Source of the DNA: Aquificaceae bacterium
Lineage (GTDB): Bacteria > Aquificota > Aquificia > Aquificales > Aquificaceae
NCBI GenBank assembly: GCA_027014155.1
Contig: JALWEG010000011.1
Location: 1 to 51,326 of the forward strand
Direction of reading: 5' to 3'
Length of the DNA stretch: 51,326 nucleotides
Shown here one piece after another: positions 44,242-51,326 of this stretch. Positions within the stretch are counted from its first letter, which is position 1. Each line of letters starts with the position of its first letter. The notes beneath the pieces are model-generated. The model had not been told where the DNA came from, did no database searches, and was given only the letters and a program-made list of their open reading frames with translations. The translations under genes were made by a program, and so were the position numbers.

Positions 44242-45719
44242 CACCCCATCCTTTTCCACTTGGTTCCTGCAGGCGTGTCTTCCAGCTCTATACCCAGCTC
44301 TCTGAGTCCCTCTCTGACCATGTCGGCTATATCGTACTGCTTGCTGCGACGGGCACGGCTTCTGACCTCTATCAGAAGCTCAATCAAGCGTGTATCCATA
44401 ACTTGACCGGCCTCCAGCTCCTTGCTTACCACCCTCTCAACCTCGCATTCGGGGTATAGGTCTTCCATGAGGCCGAATATCTTCTTTAAAACCTCCAGAA
44501 GCGAATCCGCCACCTGTTCGTACGCCTCCAGCTCTCTTTTGTCTATCTCCTTGGCTTCAAAGGCTCTGTTCTTTACCTTGTTTAGCTCACCCACGAGGGT
44601 AAACACGTGGGAAAGGGCTTCCGGAGTGTTGAAGTCATCGCTTAGAGAGGAGAAAAAGCTCTCCTGAAGCTCCTTGGCTCTTTCATAGAGAGAGGGTGTC
44701 TCCGTCAGCTTTTCGCTGACCTTGAGTTTTTTTAGAAGCTCTTTATTGGTTATAGCGTCCTTGAGCCTTTCGTAAGCCCTTTGAGTTTCTTCCATCTTCT
44801 CCCAGGAAAAGTCAAGGGGACTCCTGTAGTGAGTAAACAGCACCAGAAGTCTGAGTATATCCGGGTGATACTTCGTGTAAATCTCCTTAAGACTTACGTA
44901 ATTGCCTAAGGATTTAGACATCTTTTGTCCACCAACGGTCACGAGTCCGTTATGCATCCAGTAGCGGGCAAAGGGCTTACCGGTTATAGCCTCCGCCTGA
45001 GCTATCTCGTTCTCGTGGTGTGGAAAGATTAGGTCTAAACCCCCCCCGTGTATGTCTATGGTCTGGCCCAGGTGCTTGAAGGCCATAGCCACGCATTCCG
45101 TATGCCAGCCGGGCCTACCTTTACCCCAAGGGCTGTCCCAAAAAGGCTCACCCGCCTTTGCCGCCTTCCAGAGGGCAAAGTCCATAGGGTCCCTCTTCTT
45201 CTCCGAAGGCTCCACCCTCGCACCGGCTTCCATCTCCTCAAGGCTCCTTTTAGATAGCTTTCCGTACTCCTTGAAAGCTTTAACGGAAAAGTAAACGTCC
45301 CCTTCAACCTCGTAGGCCACACCGGCATCTATAAGCTTGCTTATCACCTCTATTATCTCGTTCATGTGTTCCGTCACGCGAGGCTCCACATCTGCAGGTC
45401 TTACCCGTATGGCCTCCATGTCCTGGTAGTAGCGGGCTATGTATCTGTTGGCTATGGTCATGAAGTCGGTACACTCTCGGTTGGCTCTGTTTATTATCTT
45501 GTCGTCCACGTCGGTGAAGTTGCGAACGAACTTAACTCTGTAGCCCAGGTGTTCCAAAAATCTTCTGAAGGTATCAAACACGATGAGACTTCTTCCGTGT
45601 CCTACGTGGGAGTCGTCATAAACGGTAACCCCGCAGGTGTATATGAGAACGCTCGGTGGATTCAGAGGAACGAACTCTTCCACCTTGCCGCTGAGAGTGT
45701 TATGTATCCTCAAACTCAT
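44241..45719 (-). CDS. cysS: Cysteinyl-tRNA synthetase
   Basis: 492 residues from ATG 45719 ([16 protein letters not shown]); the longer frame to 45842 adds an unrelated leader. Class I synthetase with the zinc site C (YTCGVTV), [10 protein letters not shown] and HHENE, HIGH-type HVGHGRS, and KMSKSLGN. It charges tRNA-Cys. No SD is present: TATAAT ends six nt before ATG, consistent with a leaderless transcript. Its ATG overlaps the ATG of the divergent gene at 45718 (CATG). Confidence 0.96.
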   Translation of the reverse strand: MSLRIHNTLSGKVEEFVPLNPPSVLIYTCGVTVYDDSHVGHGRSLIVFDTFRRFLEHLGYRVKFVRNFTDVDDKIINRANRECTDFMTIANRYIARYYQDMEAIRVRPADVEPRVTEHMNEIIEVISKLIDAGVAYEVEGDVYFSVKAFKEYGKLSKRSLEEMEAGARVEPSEKKRDPMDFALWKAAKAGEPFWDSPWGKGRPGWHTECVAMAFKHLGQTIDIHGGGLDLIFPHHENEIAQAEAITGKPFARYWMHNGLVTVGGQKMSKSLGNYVSLKEIYTKYHPDILRLLVLFTHYRSPLDFSWEKMEETQRAYERLKDAITNKELLKKLKVSEKLTETPSLYERAKELQESFFSSLSDDFNTPEALSHVFTLVGELNKVKNRAFEAKEIDKRELEAYEQVADSLLEVLKKIFGLMEDLYPECEVERVVSKELEAGQVMDTRLIELLIEVRSRARRSKQYDIADMVREGLRELGIELEDTPAGTKWKRMG

Positions 45720-46614
45720 GAAATTATTATATGATATTTTAAGGGTGAGAAAATCCACACAAGATATATTCCTTGGGGCGAGATTATTGGTATCCATATA
45801 CTTTATCCTTTTGGGTTTCTTTCTGGAAAATTTAATAGGCAACGTTCTCGTTTTTACATCGGCTCTTTATCTGGGAATATCGGTTCTGATGTTTTTCTAT
45901 CCCCCGAGAAGGGGTATTTTAGTCAGTCTGAGCGATTTGACATTTCCGCCACTTCTGGTATTCCTCTCTGGCACTCCCACGGCGGTTTACTCTTTACTTC
46001 CTTTCGTAGTCCTTTACGTAAACAGGGGATTCAGGTATTCCCTAATTCTGCTAACCTTTTCAATCGCTCTCAGTTTTTATTACATGCATGACACACCAAA
46101 GGAGCTGTTCCCCACACTTATTCTCTTGACTACGGGACTGATTTCCGGGTTAGCTCCGGACTTAACGGAAGCCTTGAGTAAAAAGAGAAAGTCTATGCTG
46201 AACCTTAAAAACTCCTATAACCTGCTCATGAGGGACTTCTCCAGGTGGGAAAGGGAAAGAAGGGAGCTGAAAATATACGAGTTTCTAATGGATGCAGCTT
46301 TGTCCAGTGAAGGCTTAGAGGATTTCATGTCCCAAGTAAAAGATGGGTTTGATGTAGGAAAGATATACATATTACCAAAGAAAAGGGTAGAGGATACCGA
46401 ACCCTCAAGGGACTTTGAGAATGGAGCGCTGCTGGTTCCGGTCAGACTTGAGAGGGGCTACGCCGTAGTAGTTTTTGAGCTCAAAGACCCATTCCAACTC
46501 AAAGATGAACTGTTGGTAAGCTTCTTAATTCGTGCGGCAAGTATGCTCTCCCTCTTCGTGGAGGACTTCTCAGAGGAGTATTACACCAAGTTTAAGGTTC
46601 TAAAAATAGTGTAA
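45718..46614 (+). CDS. Membrane protein with N-terminal TM bundle and C-terminal GAF-like domain
   Basis: 298 residues from ATG 45718; GTG at 45745 is an alternative. Six or so TM helices occupy residues 1-~150, then a coiled coil (~160-195, [18 protein letters not shown]) and a C-terminal alpha/beta domain ([38 protein letters not shown]) that resembles a GAF domain. It looks like the sensory half of a signalling protein with no kinase or GGDEF output. No family is recognised. It precedes the TusA-DUF3343 gene by 14 nt. Confidence 0.6.
   Translation: MKLLYDILRVRKSTQDIFLGARLLVSIYFILLGFFLENLIGNVLVFTSALYLGISVLMFFYPPRRGILVSLSDLTFPPLLVFLSGTPTAVYSLLPFVVLYVNRGFRYSLILLTFSIALSFYYMHDTPKELFPTLILLTTGLISGLAPDLTEALSKKRKSMLNLKNSYNLLMRDFSRWERERRELKIYEFLMDAALSSEGLEDFMSQVKDGFDVGKIYILPKKRVEDTEPSRDFENGALLVPVRLERGYAVVVFELKDPFQLKDELLVSFLIRAASMLSLFVEDFSEEYYTKFKVLKIV
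45726..45731 (-). promoter_or_regulatory. -10 box TATAAT for cysS, possible leaderless mRNA
   Basis: On the minus strand TATAAT is followed by AATTTC and then ATG at 45719, so transcription would begin at the start codon. A weak TTTTCT lies about 16 bp upstream as a possible -35. Confidence 0.4.
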
Positions 46615-46628
46615 ACTTTCTCCTTGCC

Positions 46629-47210
46629 ATGAAGGTTGATAAGGAGTTAGACCTTAGCGGCCTGTCCTGTCCCCTTCCCATAGTTATGACCTCCGAAGCC
46701 GTGAAAAAGTTGGAAGAAGGAAAGGTCATCAAGGTAGTTTCCACAGACCCAGGCTTTGAGAGGGACGTGTGGAACTGGAGCAATCAAACTAAGAACAAAC
46801 TCCTTGACCTCCAAAAGGAAGGAGACAAGATAGTGGCCTACATAAAGAAGGAGGGCGAAGGTAGCGAACCCTCCCTGTGGTACTGGATAAAGTTCCACTC
46901 CTTAGGAGTGAAGCTGCACCTGAGACTGATACTCATGCATCTGAACCCCTTTGCAGATAAGCCGGACCACTTCATAACCTTCGTGGCTATATCGGAGGGC
47001 ACCAGAGCGGAGAAGCACCTCAAGAAAATAAATAAGAAAGCTAAGCTCATTCCCATACCGGACGAGATAGACCCCCGATGCGGTGTAGTTCTTGCGGTAA
47101 AAGGATTTGAAAGGGCCAAAGATATATACGAGCACCTACTTAAGGAAAACTACGGAGTTGAAGCTATATACAGAAAGGAAGGCGAGAGCTATAAAAAAGT
47201 ATTTCCCTAA
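46629..47210 (+). CDS. TusA-like sulfur carrier fused to DUF3343
   Basis: 193 residues. The TusA domain (1-73) has the sulfur-carrying Cys14 in LDLSGLSCPLPIV and the DPGFERDVWNWSNQ segment. A linker containing a hydrophobic helix (~83-110, WYWIKFHSLGVKL) leads to a DUF3343 domain (~115-185: FVAISEGTRAEKHLKK, PIPDEIDPRCGVVLAV with Cys151). Fusions of these two domains handle persulfide or selenium transfer. The organism's context suggests sulfur metabolism. No sulfur oxidation genes are adjacent. Confidence 0.82.
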   Translation: MKVDKELDLSGLSCPLPIVMTSEAVKKLEEGKVIKVVSTDPGFERDVWNWSNQTKNKLLDLQKEGDKIVAYIKKEGEGSEPSLWYWIKFHSLGVKLHLRLILMHLNPFADKPDHFITFVAISEGTRAEKHLKKINKKAKLIPIPDEIDPRCGVVLAVKGFERAKDIYEHLLKENYGVEAIYRKEGESYKKVFP

Positions 47211-47220
47211 AAACCTGCTT

Positions 47221-49176
47221 ATGCTTATAGTAGTAGCTTACTTAATCTTACTGAGCCTGGTTTCTTCCTTTGCCGGTAAGATAGACCCTTTACTGAAGTT
47301 TGAGCTGGGAAGCCTGGAGCTTAGCTCAAGGGATTCTGATTCTATAGGACAGGGAATATACCGGGACGTTCTGATAAAGCTGTCTTCCCAAAAGGTAAAC
47401 GGCGAAAGCCTCGTAAGGGAGTACGGAGGCATTCCGGGAGTTCAGAAGAGGGACATAATAACGGCTAAGGTCAAGAAAGATACTATATCCTTTCTGGCTC
47501 AAGACGATAGGGTTCTGTTCGTAAGCGCATCAAAAAAGGTTAAGTACCACCTTGATGCCGTATCTGCAGCTACCGGACTCTTTAAGTTAAAGGAAGGAAA
47601 CTCCCGAAGGTTCACAGGCAAGGGCGTAATCGTAGGCATAGTTGATTCCGGTATAGACTACAGACACCCGGCCTTTGAGAACAGGATACTTTACATATAC
47701 GACCTCTCCAGCGGAGAGGTTTGCGACAAAGAAAAGATAAAAAATCTAAGATGCAACCAAAGAGACAGAATAGGACACGGCACCCACGTGGCCGGTATCG
47801 CGGCGGGCAACGGAAAGGCACCTGCCGGTGAACAAACCCCCTACGTGGGCATAGCTCCCGAAGCAGAGATAATTATGGTTAGTTTGGGGGTAGAAAGCGG
47901 CATAGAGGAAGACGACGTAATAAAGGGAATAGAGTTTATAAAAAACAAAGCTAAGGAGTTGGATAAGCCCCTCGTAGTTAACCTCAGCTTAGGAACGGAC
48001 GTAGGACCCCACGACGGCACCGACCTGTTTTCCCAAGCGCTAAGGAAGTTCATAGACGAGGGTGTAATAATTGTCAAGTCGGCCGGAAACAGCGCCTATT
48101 TCAACTTGCATATCTCCGGAAATGTAGCTCAAGGGGAAGAAAAGACATACCCCTTTAGAATGAAAGAAAATCTGAATCTAATAGACATCTGGTATCCGGG
48201 AAGCGATAAGTTGGAAGTTAAGGTATCTACGCCCTGCGGAGATACGGATTTTATAAGGGAAGGCAGCCACGTTCGTTATAGAGGCAGCTGTGCTCAGGTG
48301 GAGATACTGTCCGACGATGTGAACCCTCTAAACGGAGATAAGGAAATCCTTATAGGCATCCTCACATCACCCCAGTACCTTTCTTATAAGTGGGCCATCA
48401 CCGTAAAAGGAAGCCTAATTAAGAAGGGTGGTTTTCACGCCTGGGGAACGGCTTCGGAATTTGACGACGGAGATAACAACTACTCCGTATCCTCCGATTC
48501 CACCCTAAAAGAGCTAATCGTGGTAGGCTCATTCTCTTCTAAGGTTATAAAGGAGGTAAACTCTTACGCTAAACCTTACGAGATATCCATATTCAGCGGC
48601 AGGGGACCTACAAGGGAATGCTCCGCCGGGTGTAGAAGCGTAATAAAACCGGATTTGGCAGCCCCCGGAGATACGGTATGCTCCGCATACTCCTCTATGG
48701 CTCCGGTAAGGAGAAAGTATATTCAACTCTGCGGCTTTATCAATTACGTACCTCTGTCCGGCACCAGCATGGCGGCCCCGGTGGTGGCAGGCACCGTAGC
48801 CCTGATGCTTAGCAAGAACCCAGGGCTTACACCCTCCCAGGTTAAGGAGATACTAAAGACCGCTACCTATTCGGACAGCTTTGTCAACGGTAGCCTAAGC
48901 TTTGCATCGCCTTCTGTCCTTCCCAACAACGTGTGGGGCTACGGAAAACTGGAGATAGCTAAAGCCCTTGAGTTTACACCATCTCCCGAACCGCCTAAAG
49001 AAGAAACACCTCCACCACCGGAGCAGGCACCTGAACCAACTCCCCAACCTCCTGAAGAACAAGCCCCCGAGCTTGTTTCCTCCGGTGGAGGTGGAGGCTG
49101 TTCTACGGCTACATCTTCTTACCTCTTAGCTCTGCTTCTCTTAGCTCTACTGCTCAAAGCCCGAAGAACTCTCTAA
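47221..49176 (+). CDS. Secreted subtilase (S8) with Pro-rich linker and GGGCS tail
   Basis: 651 residues from ATG 47221, which begins the signal peptide ([19 protein letters not shown]); there is no SD and the frame is open upstream, so the true start may lie up to 20 residues earlier. Paralog of the subtilase at 30453: DSGIDYRHP (Asp), GHGTHVAG (His), SAGN (Asn), [12 protein letters not shown] (Ser), with the same insert domain. It differs in having a Pro/Glu-rich linker ([18 protein letters not shown]) before SGGGGGCS, a TM segment ([12 protein letters not shown]) and KARRTL. It overlaps ribE tail to tail by 23 nt. Confidence 0.88.
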   Translation: MLIVVAYLILLSLVSSFAGKIDPLLKFELGSLELSSRDSDSIGQGIYRDVLIKLSSQKVNGESLVREYGGIPGVQKRDIITAKVKKDTISFLAQDDRVLFVSASKKVKYHLDAVSAATGLFKLKEGNSRRFTGKGVIVGIVDSGIDYRHPAFENRILYIYDLSSGEVCDKEKIKNLRCNQRDRIGHGTHVAGIAAGNGKAPAGEQTPYVGIAPEAEIIMVSLGVESGIEEDDVIKGIEFIKNKAKELDKPLVVNLSLGTDVGPHDGTDLFSQALRKFIDEGVIIVKSAGNSAYFNLHISGNVAQGEEKTYPFRMKENLNLIDIWYPGSDKLEVKVSTPCGDTDFIREGSHVRYRGSCAQVEILSDDVNPLNGDKEILIGILTSPQYLSYKWAITVKGSLIKKGGFHAWGTASEFDDGDNNYSVSSDSTLKELIVVGSFSSKVIKEVNSYAKPYEISIFSGRGPTRECSAGCRSVIKPDLAAPGDTVCSAYSSMAPVRRKYIQLCGFINYVPLSGTSMAAPVVAGTVALMLSKNPGLTPSQVKEILKTATYSDSFVNGSLSFASPSVLPNNVWGYGKLEIAKALEFTPSPEPPKEETPPPPEQAPEPTPQPPEEQAPELVSSGGGGGCSTATSSYLLALLLLALLLKARRTL

Positions 49177-49783
49177 TCTTATCTTCCGAGCTTTTAGCTC
49201 CGACCTTGCGGAGGTAGTTCACCACATACTTGCCAAGAATGTCCAGTTCCACGTTCAATAGGTCGCCCTCCCTTTTGAATGCGAGATTCGTGTTTTCGTA
49301 GGTATGGGGTATAACGTTTATTGACAGCTCACCTTCCCTTACGTAGTTTATCGTTAGACTTATGCCGTCAAGAGCTATTGAACCCTTCTCTACCACGTAG
49401 ACCTCGTAGTCCGCCGGAAGCTCTACCACCAGTTCCCTGTGCTCTCCCACATTCTTAAAGGACCTTATCCTCGCGGTAAAGTCCACGTGTCCCAAAACCA
49501 GATGTCCGTCAAGGCGGGAATCTGCCCTCATAGCCCTTTCAAGATTGACCCTGTCCCCCCTCTTGAGAAAGCGCAGGTTGGTTCGGAGCAAGGTTTCCTG
49601 AGATACCTCAAAGCTCAAATAGCTCTCACCCTCGCTTACCACCGTCAGGCACGCACCGTTTACTGCAACGCTGTCTCCCAACTTAATACCGTTAAGGCTT
49701 GAAGATACCTCCAGCCTTCCACCGGCGGACGAAGTGCTCAGCCTTAGAACCTGCCCTACCTCTTCTATAAGACCGGTAAACAC
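49154..49783 (-). CDS. ribE: Riboflavin synthase alpha subunit
   Basis: 209 residues with two homologous lumazine-binding barrels. N-terminal [10 protein letters not shown] is diagnostic; the repeats read [14 protein letters not shown] and [14 protein letters not shown], with GHLVLGHVD between. It dismutates two 6,7-dimethyl-8-ribityllumazine molecules to riboflavin. It starts 2 nt after the pyrK stop. Confidence 0.96.
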   Translation of the reverse strand: MFTGLIEEVGQVLRLSTSSAGGRLEVSSSLNGIKLGDSVAVNGACLTVVSEGESYLSFEVSQETLLRTNLRFLKRGDRVNLERAMRADSRLDGHLVLGHVDFTARIRSFKNVGEHRELVVELPADYEVYVVEKGSIALDGISLTINYVREGELSINVIPHTYENTNLAFKREGDLLNVELDILGKYVVNYLRKVGAKSSEDKIREFFGL

Positions 49784-49785
49784 GG

Positions 49786-50559
49786 TTAGAGCCTCACGCT
49801 TTCGGCGTTAAAGACGGGACCCTCATAGCAAACTCTGAGAAACTTCCCCTCTGAGCTTTTTATAACACATCCCAAACACACGCCCCAACCGCACGCCATT
49901 CTGGACTCCAAAGAAAGATAGAGCCTGTGGCCGGTTTTCTTAGCTTGAGAATACAGCGCCTTTAGCATGGGATATGGTCCGCAGGCGGAGATTTGCCAAT
50001 CCTTACCGAAGTCTCTCAAGGCCTCTACAACGTAGCCCCTTCTGCCAACGGAGCCGTCGTCGGTATAAAGTATATACTCAAAGCCCTCCCTCTTCAGCCA
50101 CTCCAACATGCCCAAGTGCTCTTTGGACTTGGCCCCGTAAACGAAGACCACCTCCTTCCCTAAGGTTCTAAGCTCTTTGCCCAAGAGGGTCAATCCCGCA
50201 AGTCCCACACCCCCACCGATGAGAAGATGCCTATCTCCCTCGTAATTGAACAGCCCTTTTCCCAAAGGCAGAAAAGCTCTAACCTCTTTACCTTCCCGGA
50301 AGAGACTCATAAGTCCGGTTCCCCTTCCGACCACATCGTAGTATATCCAGAGGGATTTATCGTCGTAATCGGCAATCGCAAACGCCCTCCTGCCCATAGG
50401 GTCGTATGTGGAAGAAACCTCAAGCATTAAAAACTGCCCGGCCTTTGGTTTGGGAACAGACCCAAGGGGTTCCAAACGCATGAACCAAAGTTTGCCCGAT
50501 ATAAACCTATTCTCTGCTACACGAACTCGGACATCTCTAAAGTCCCTTTCGGACATCAC
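49786..50559 (-). CDS. pyrK: Dihydroorotate dehydrogenase electron-transfer subunit PyrK
   Basis: 257 residues, ferredoxin-reductase fold. FAD site RRAFAI (in [12 protein letters not shown]), NAD site [15 protein letters not shown], and the C-terminal [2Fe-2S] motif with four Cys ([13 protein letters not shown], then VCYEGPVF). It passes electrons between DHODH and NAD. No pyrD is adjacent. It overlaps yajC by 4 nt, forming yajC-pyrK-ribE. Confidence 0.9.
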   Translation of the reverse strand: MMSERDFRDVRVRVAENRFISGKLWFMRLEPLGSVPKPKAGQFLMLEVSSTYDPMGRRAFAIADYDDKSLWIYYDVVGRGTGLMSLFREGKEVRAFLPLGKGLFNYEGDRHLLIGGGVGLAGLTLLGKELRTLGKEVVFVYGAKSKEHLGMLEWLKREGFEYILYTDDGSVGRRGYVVEALRDFGKDWQISACGPYPMLKALYSQAKKTGHRLYLSLESRMACGWGVCLGCVIKSSEGKFLRVCYEGPVFNAESVRL

Positions 50560-50897
50560 TTTGCAGATTTCTCTTCCTTCCTCTCCTCGTACTTAGGCTG
50601 ATAGCCCGCTATAGCCTCCTTTGTAAAGGTTATACGGGCGTTGCTGTCCACCTTCAGGGTTATAGTTTGTTCACCTATATCCGTGATGGTTCCCCATATA
50701 CCGGAAGAGGTGATAACCTTGTCGCCCTTCTTCAAGCTGGCTAAGAACTCCTGATGCTTCTTCCTCTGCTTCTGCTGAGGACGGATTATGAGCAGGTAAA
50801 AGACCAGAAATATACCTACCAAAAATATTATCTGAAACAGAAAGGCTCCCGTTGGACTTTGATGTCCGGCACCCTGTGCAAACGCCACGTCTATCAT
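50556..50897 (-). CDS. yajC: Preprotein translocase accessory protein YajC
   Basis: 113 residues. A single TM helix (LFQIIFLVGIFLVFYLLIIRP) is followed by the diagnostic RPQQKQRKKHQEFLASLKKG, then VITSSGIWGTI. YajC binds SecDF in the inner membrane. SD TTGGAGG precedes ATG 50897. It is first in the operon with pyrK and ribE. Confidence 0.96.
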   Translation of the reverse strand: MIDVAFAQGAGHQSPTGAFLFQIIFLVGIFLVFYLLIIRPQQKQRKKHQEFLASLKKGDKVITSSGIWGTITDIGEQTITLKVDSNARITFTKEAIAGYQPKYEERKEEKSAK

Positions 50898-51023
50898 ACC
50901 ATTCCTCCAAATGTTAGGCAGATATATGATACATCAAATATAGCCCTCTAACCCTCATAGCTCGGTCGGAGATTTGAACTGATACGGGTATCAACTTACC
51001 AAAGCGCCGAACCCTACGCTTGT

Positions 51024-51173
51024 TCAGGATAAAGCGGAAGGTAAAGCTATGTTTAGCTCTTTACCCTCTCTTTGAAATTCCTTCCAGTCAAGTATCTCAA
51101 GACCTACGATTTCCCCCCGCTTGTTGTAGTCAATAACAACACCGAGTTCTTCAGTGAACCTCTCCGCCCTCAC
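51024..51173 (-). pseudogene. DUF2283 fragment fused to IS start codon
   Basis: 49 codons. The first eight (MRAERFTE) come from the IS right end. From residue 9 on, EELGVVIDYNKRGEIVGLEIL matches the C-terminal half of DUF2283 proteins; the usual N-terminal strand (Y-D-x-x-A-D-A-L-Y) is missing, so about 25-30 residues were lost or lie beyond the IS. The GTG (51173-51171) overlaps the stop of the tnpB right-end frame. Probably a broken gene, perhaps still translated. Confidence 0.65.
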
Positions 51174-51326
51174 AGACGGAGCTTCGTGTGGGTTTGGACA
51201 CTCGTAGTGTCCCTTACCACAACAGGCGGGTTCACTCCGCCTCTACTCCTGCCTACCTACCCGAAGATAGGTAGTGGAGCTACTTTCTGTTTCTTCGTTC
51301 TTCTTCTACCCCACCTTAGAGCTTTT
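51154..51326 (-). mobile_element. IS200/IS605-type element, right end (partial, inverted copy)
   Basis: From the window edge inward on the minus strand, this repeats the last ~130 bp of the element at 1-595 with scattered changes: GGAGTGAACCCGCC, the GACACT/AGTGTC hairpin, CTCCGTCTGTGAGGGCGGAG and AGAGGTTCAC. Its right boundary is 51154. The frame has an internal stop at 51257-51259, so any tnpB would end there (KVAPLPIFG) rather than at the right boundary. Confidence 0.75.

Noticed and set aside
50950-51020. tRNA-like stretch on the minus strand (GTTCAAATC with a GATACCCGTATC hairpin before it)
   Set aside because: The would-be T-stem does not pair, and no acceptor stem or CCA-proximal match is found; at most a chance resemblance.

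Overview
The window looks like a compact chromosome segment from a thermophilic, chemolithotrophic Aquificales-type bacterium. This is inferred from gene content and style: charged, Gln-poor proteins, genes overlapping by 1-30 nt, an epsilonproteobacterial-type periplasmic nitrate reductase cluster, and LPS, cytochrome c and sulfur-carrier genes side by side. No rRNA, tRNA or CRISPR array was found. No gene-free stretch exceeds about 300 bases.

Layout. 1-595 is the right end of an IS200/IS605-type element (tnpB 3' part) abutting a lipoate-ligase-like gene. A minus-strand operon follows, exbB-exbD-tonB-(periplasmic protein)-mnmG. It is divergent from an OprC/NosA-like copper TonB receptor, and a fourfold-symmetric GTTAA operator candidate lies between them. 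7.2-11.5 kb holds two tiny membrane proteins and a minus-strand operon (secreted protein, rpiB, ftsW, hisD, lipoprotein). 11.5-12.9 kb carries a DUF1232 gene and an orphan DppB-type permease. 12.9-17.3 kb is a surface-polysaccharide operon (mscS, GT2, ArnT-like, O-antigen ligase-like). Then come tpx, the operon nadA-cytochrome c-aroK, and an orphan OmpR-type response regulator.

21.3-28.2 kb is a complete napAGHBFLD operon for periplasmic nitrate reduction, with quinol oxidation by NapGH and no NapC. 28.3-32.3 kb is a subtilase plus two GT4 glycosyltransferases. rsmA, leuA, a diguanylate cyclase and a nitrilase-family gene follow. A plus-strand run comes next: DsrE-like, two M16 peptidases, argS and two SPOR-domain proteins. 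The rest is folD and cysS, a membrane sensor-like gene, a TusA-DUF3343 fusion, a second subtilase paralog, and the yajC-pyrK-ribE operon. The window closes with another inverted copy of the IS right end fused to a DUF2283 fragment.

Most notable: (i) two ~235-bp ORF-less elements at 21049-21284 and 33084-33316 that look like orphan TnpB omega-RNA/IS605 right-end elements. Their terminal stem is kept by compensatory change, and each right end coincides with a neighbouring gene's stop codon. (ii) Both tnpB-bearing right ends supply a GTG start (MRAERFTE...) in frame with the gene they landed in. (iii) Two paralogous subtilases share a GGGCS + TM + basic C-terminal tail that looks like a protein-sorting signal. 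(iv) A cytochrome c carries an S-layer-like N-terminal region. (v) A copper TonB receptor has its own exbBD-tonB set.
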